This document shows, in pieces, positions 5,582 to 5,641 of a stretch of DNA of 5,641 nucleotides (position 1 is the first letter of the stretch; each line of letters opens with the position of its first letter). The notes under the pieces were generated by a model that did not search any database, was not told the DNA's origin, and worked only from the letters and a program-made list of their open reading frames with translations. The translations under genes and the position numbers were made by a program. Location of the stretch: assembly GCF_018336475.1 (NCBI RefSeq), contig NZ_CP048741.1:2024995-2030635 (forward strand), read 5' to 3'. The stretch comes from Romboutsia sp. 13368 (GTDB taxonomy: Bacteria > Bacillota > Clostridia > Peptostreptococcales > Peptostreptococcaceae).

Positions 5582-5641
5582 ATTTCATTCTACTTTTAAT
5601 ATATGTAAGACTTTAAAATAATTCTATTAAAATTATATTAA
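5582..5641 (-). promoter_or_regulatory. Leader of the 301-aa patatin gene with candidate -10 box at 5632-5637
   Basis: This short A/T-rich stretch ends at the window edge. On the minus strand it holds TATAAT at 5632-5637, which would give a leader of about 57 nt, and a second TATATT nearer the gene. Any -35 box for the first lies outside the window. I see no gene here. The promoter call is weak and based on the -10 match and position only. Confidence 0.25.

Noticed and set aside
1..5641. Enrichment of CAAAAA/TTTTTG sites across the window
   Set aside because: By eye I found about nine (606, 1253, 1672, 1823, 1855, 2149, 3107, 3489 and 4598), which is near what a rough estimate from this base composition predicts, so no clustering claim is made.
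1..5641. CRISPR arrays, tRNA genes, insertion sequences or attachment sites
   Set aside because: No regularly spaced direct repeats, cloverleaf-type sequences, transposase-like frames or flanking terminal repeats were seen.

Overview
This AT-rich window (roughly three quarters A+T by eye) has every supported gene on the minus strand. It looks like chromosomal DNA of a low-GC Gram-positive Clostridia, most likely family Peptostreptococcaceae. The reasons are strong GGAGG-type ribosome binding sites, AT-rich codon use, a Gram-positive HPr with both the catalytic His and the regulatory Ser, and a DNA adenine methyltransferase that I recognise as an ortholog of Clostridioides difficile CamA. CamA differs here at many positions from the C. 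difficile protein as I remember it, so this is probably a related species or genus rather than C. difficile itself. The species cannot be fixed from this window.

In transcription order (right to left) the layout is as follows. (1) 5567-4662: a 301-aa patatin-like phospholipase of the compact DGGGIRG / GTSTG / DGG type. (2) 4613-2916: a 565-aa CamA-like N6-adenine methyltransferase, 48 bp downstream. It has a complete MTase domain and a C-terminal target recognition region but no nuclease domain. (3) 2859-2515: a 114-aa STAS/SpoIIAA-like protein of unknown role. (4) After a structured 110-bp gap, 2404-1193: a second, different patatin-like phospholipase of 403 aa with a long C-terminal extension. 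(5) 1055-795: ptsH (HPr). (6) 725 to the left edge: the first 241 codons of ptsI (PTS Enzyme I), separated from ptsH by a strong small hairpin.

ptsH and ptsI are core sugar-transport and carbon-regulation genes. They run the first two phosphotransfer steps of the PTS. The methyltransferase is solitary, with no restriction partner visible, and is predicted to be an epigenetic regulator like CamA of C. difficile, which methylates CAAAAA and influences sporulation. Two lipid-hydrolase genes bracket the methyltransferase and a STAS-like gene lies beside it. Whether these four genes form a functional module or are simply neighbours cannot be decided from the sequence. The tight same-strand spacing of the upstream patatin and camA makes co-transcription likely. 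I see no tRNA or rRNA, no CRISPR array, no insertion sequence and no gene-free stretch above 300 bases.
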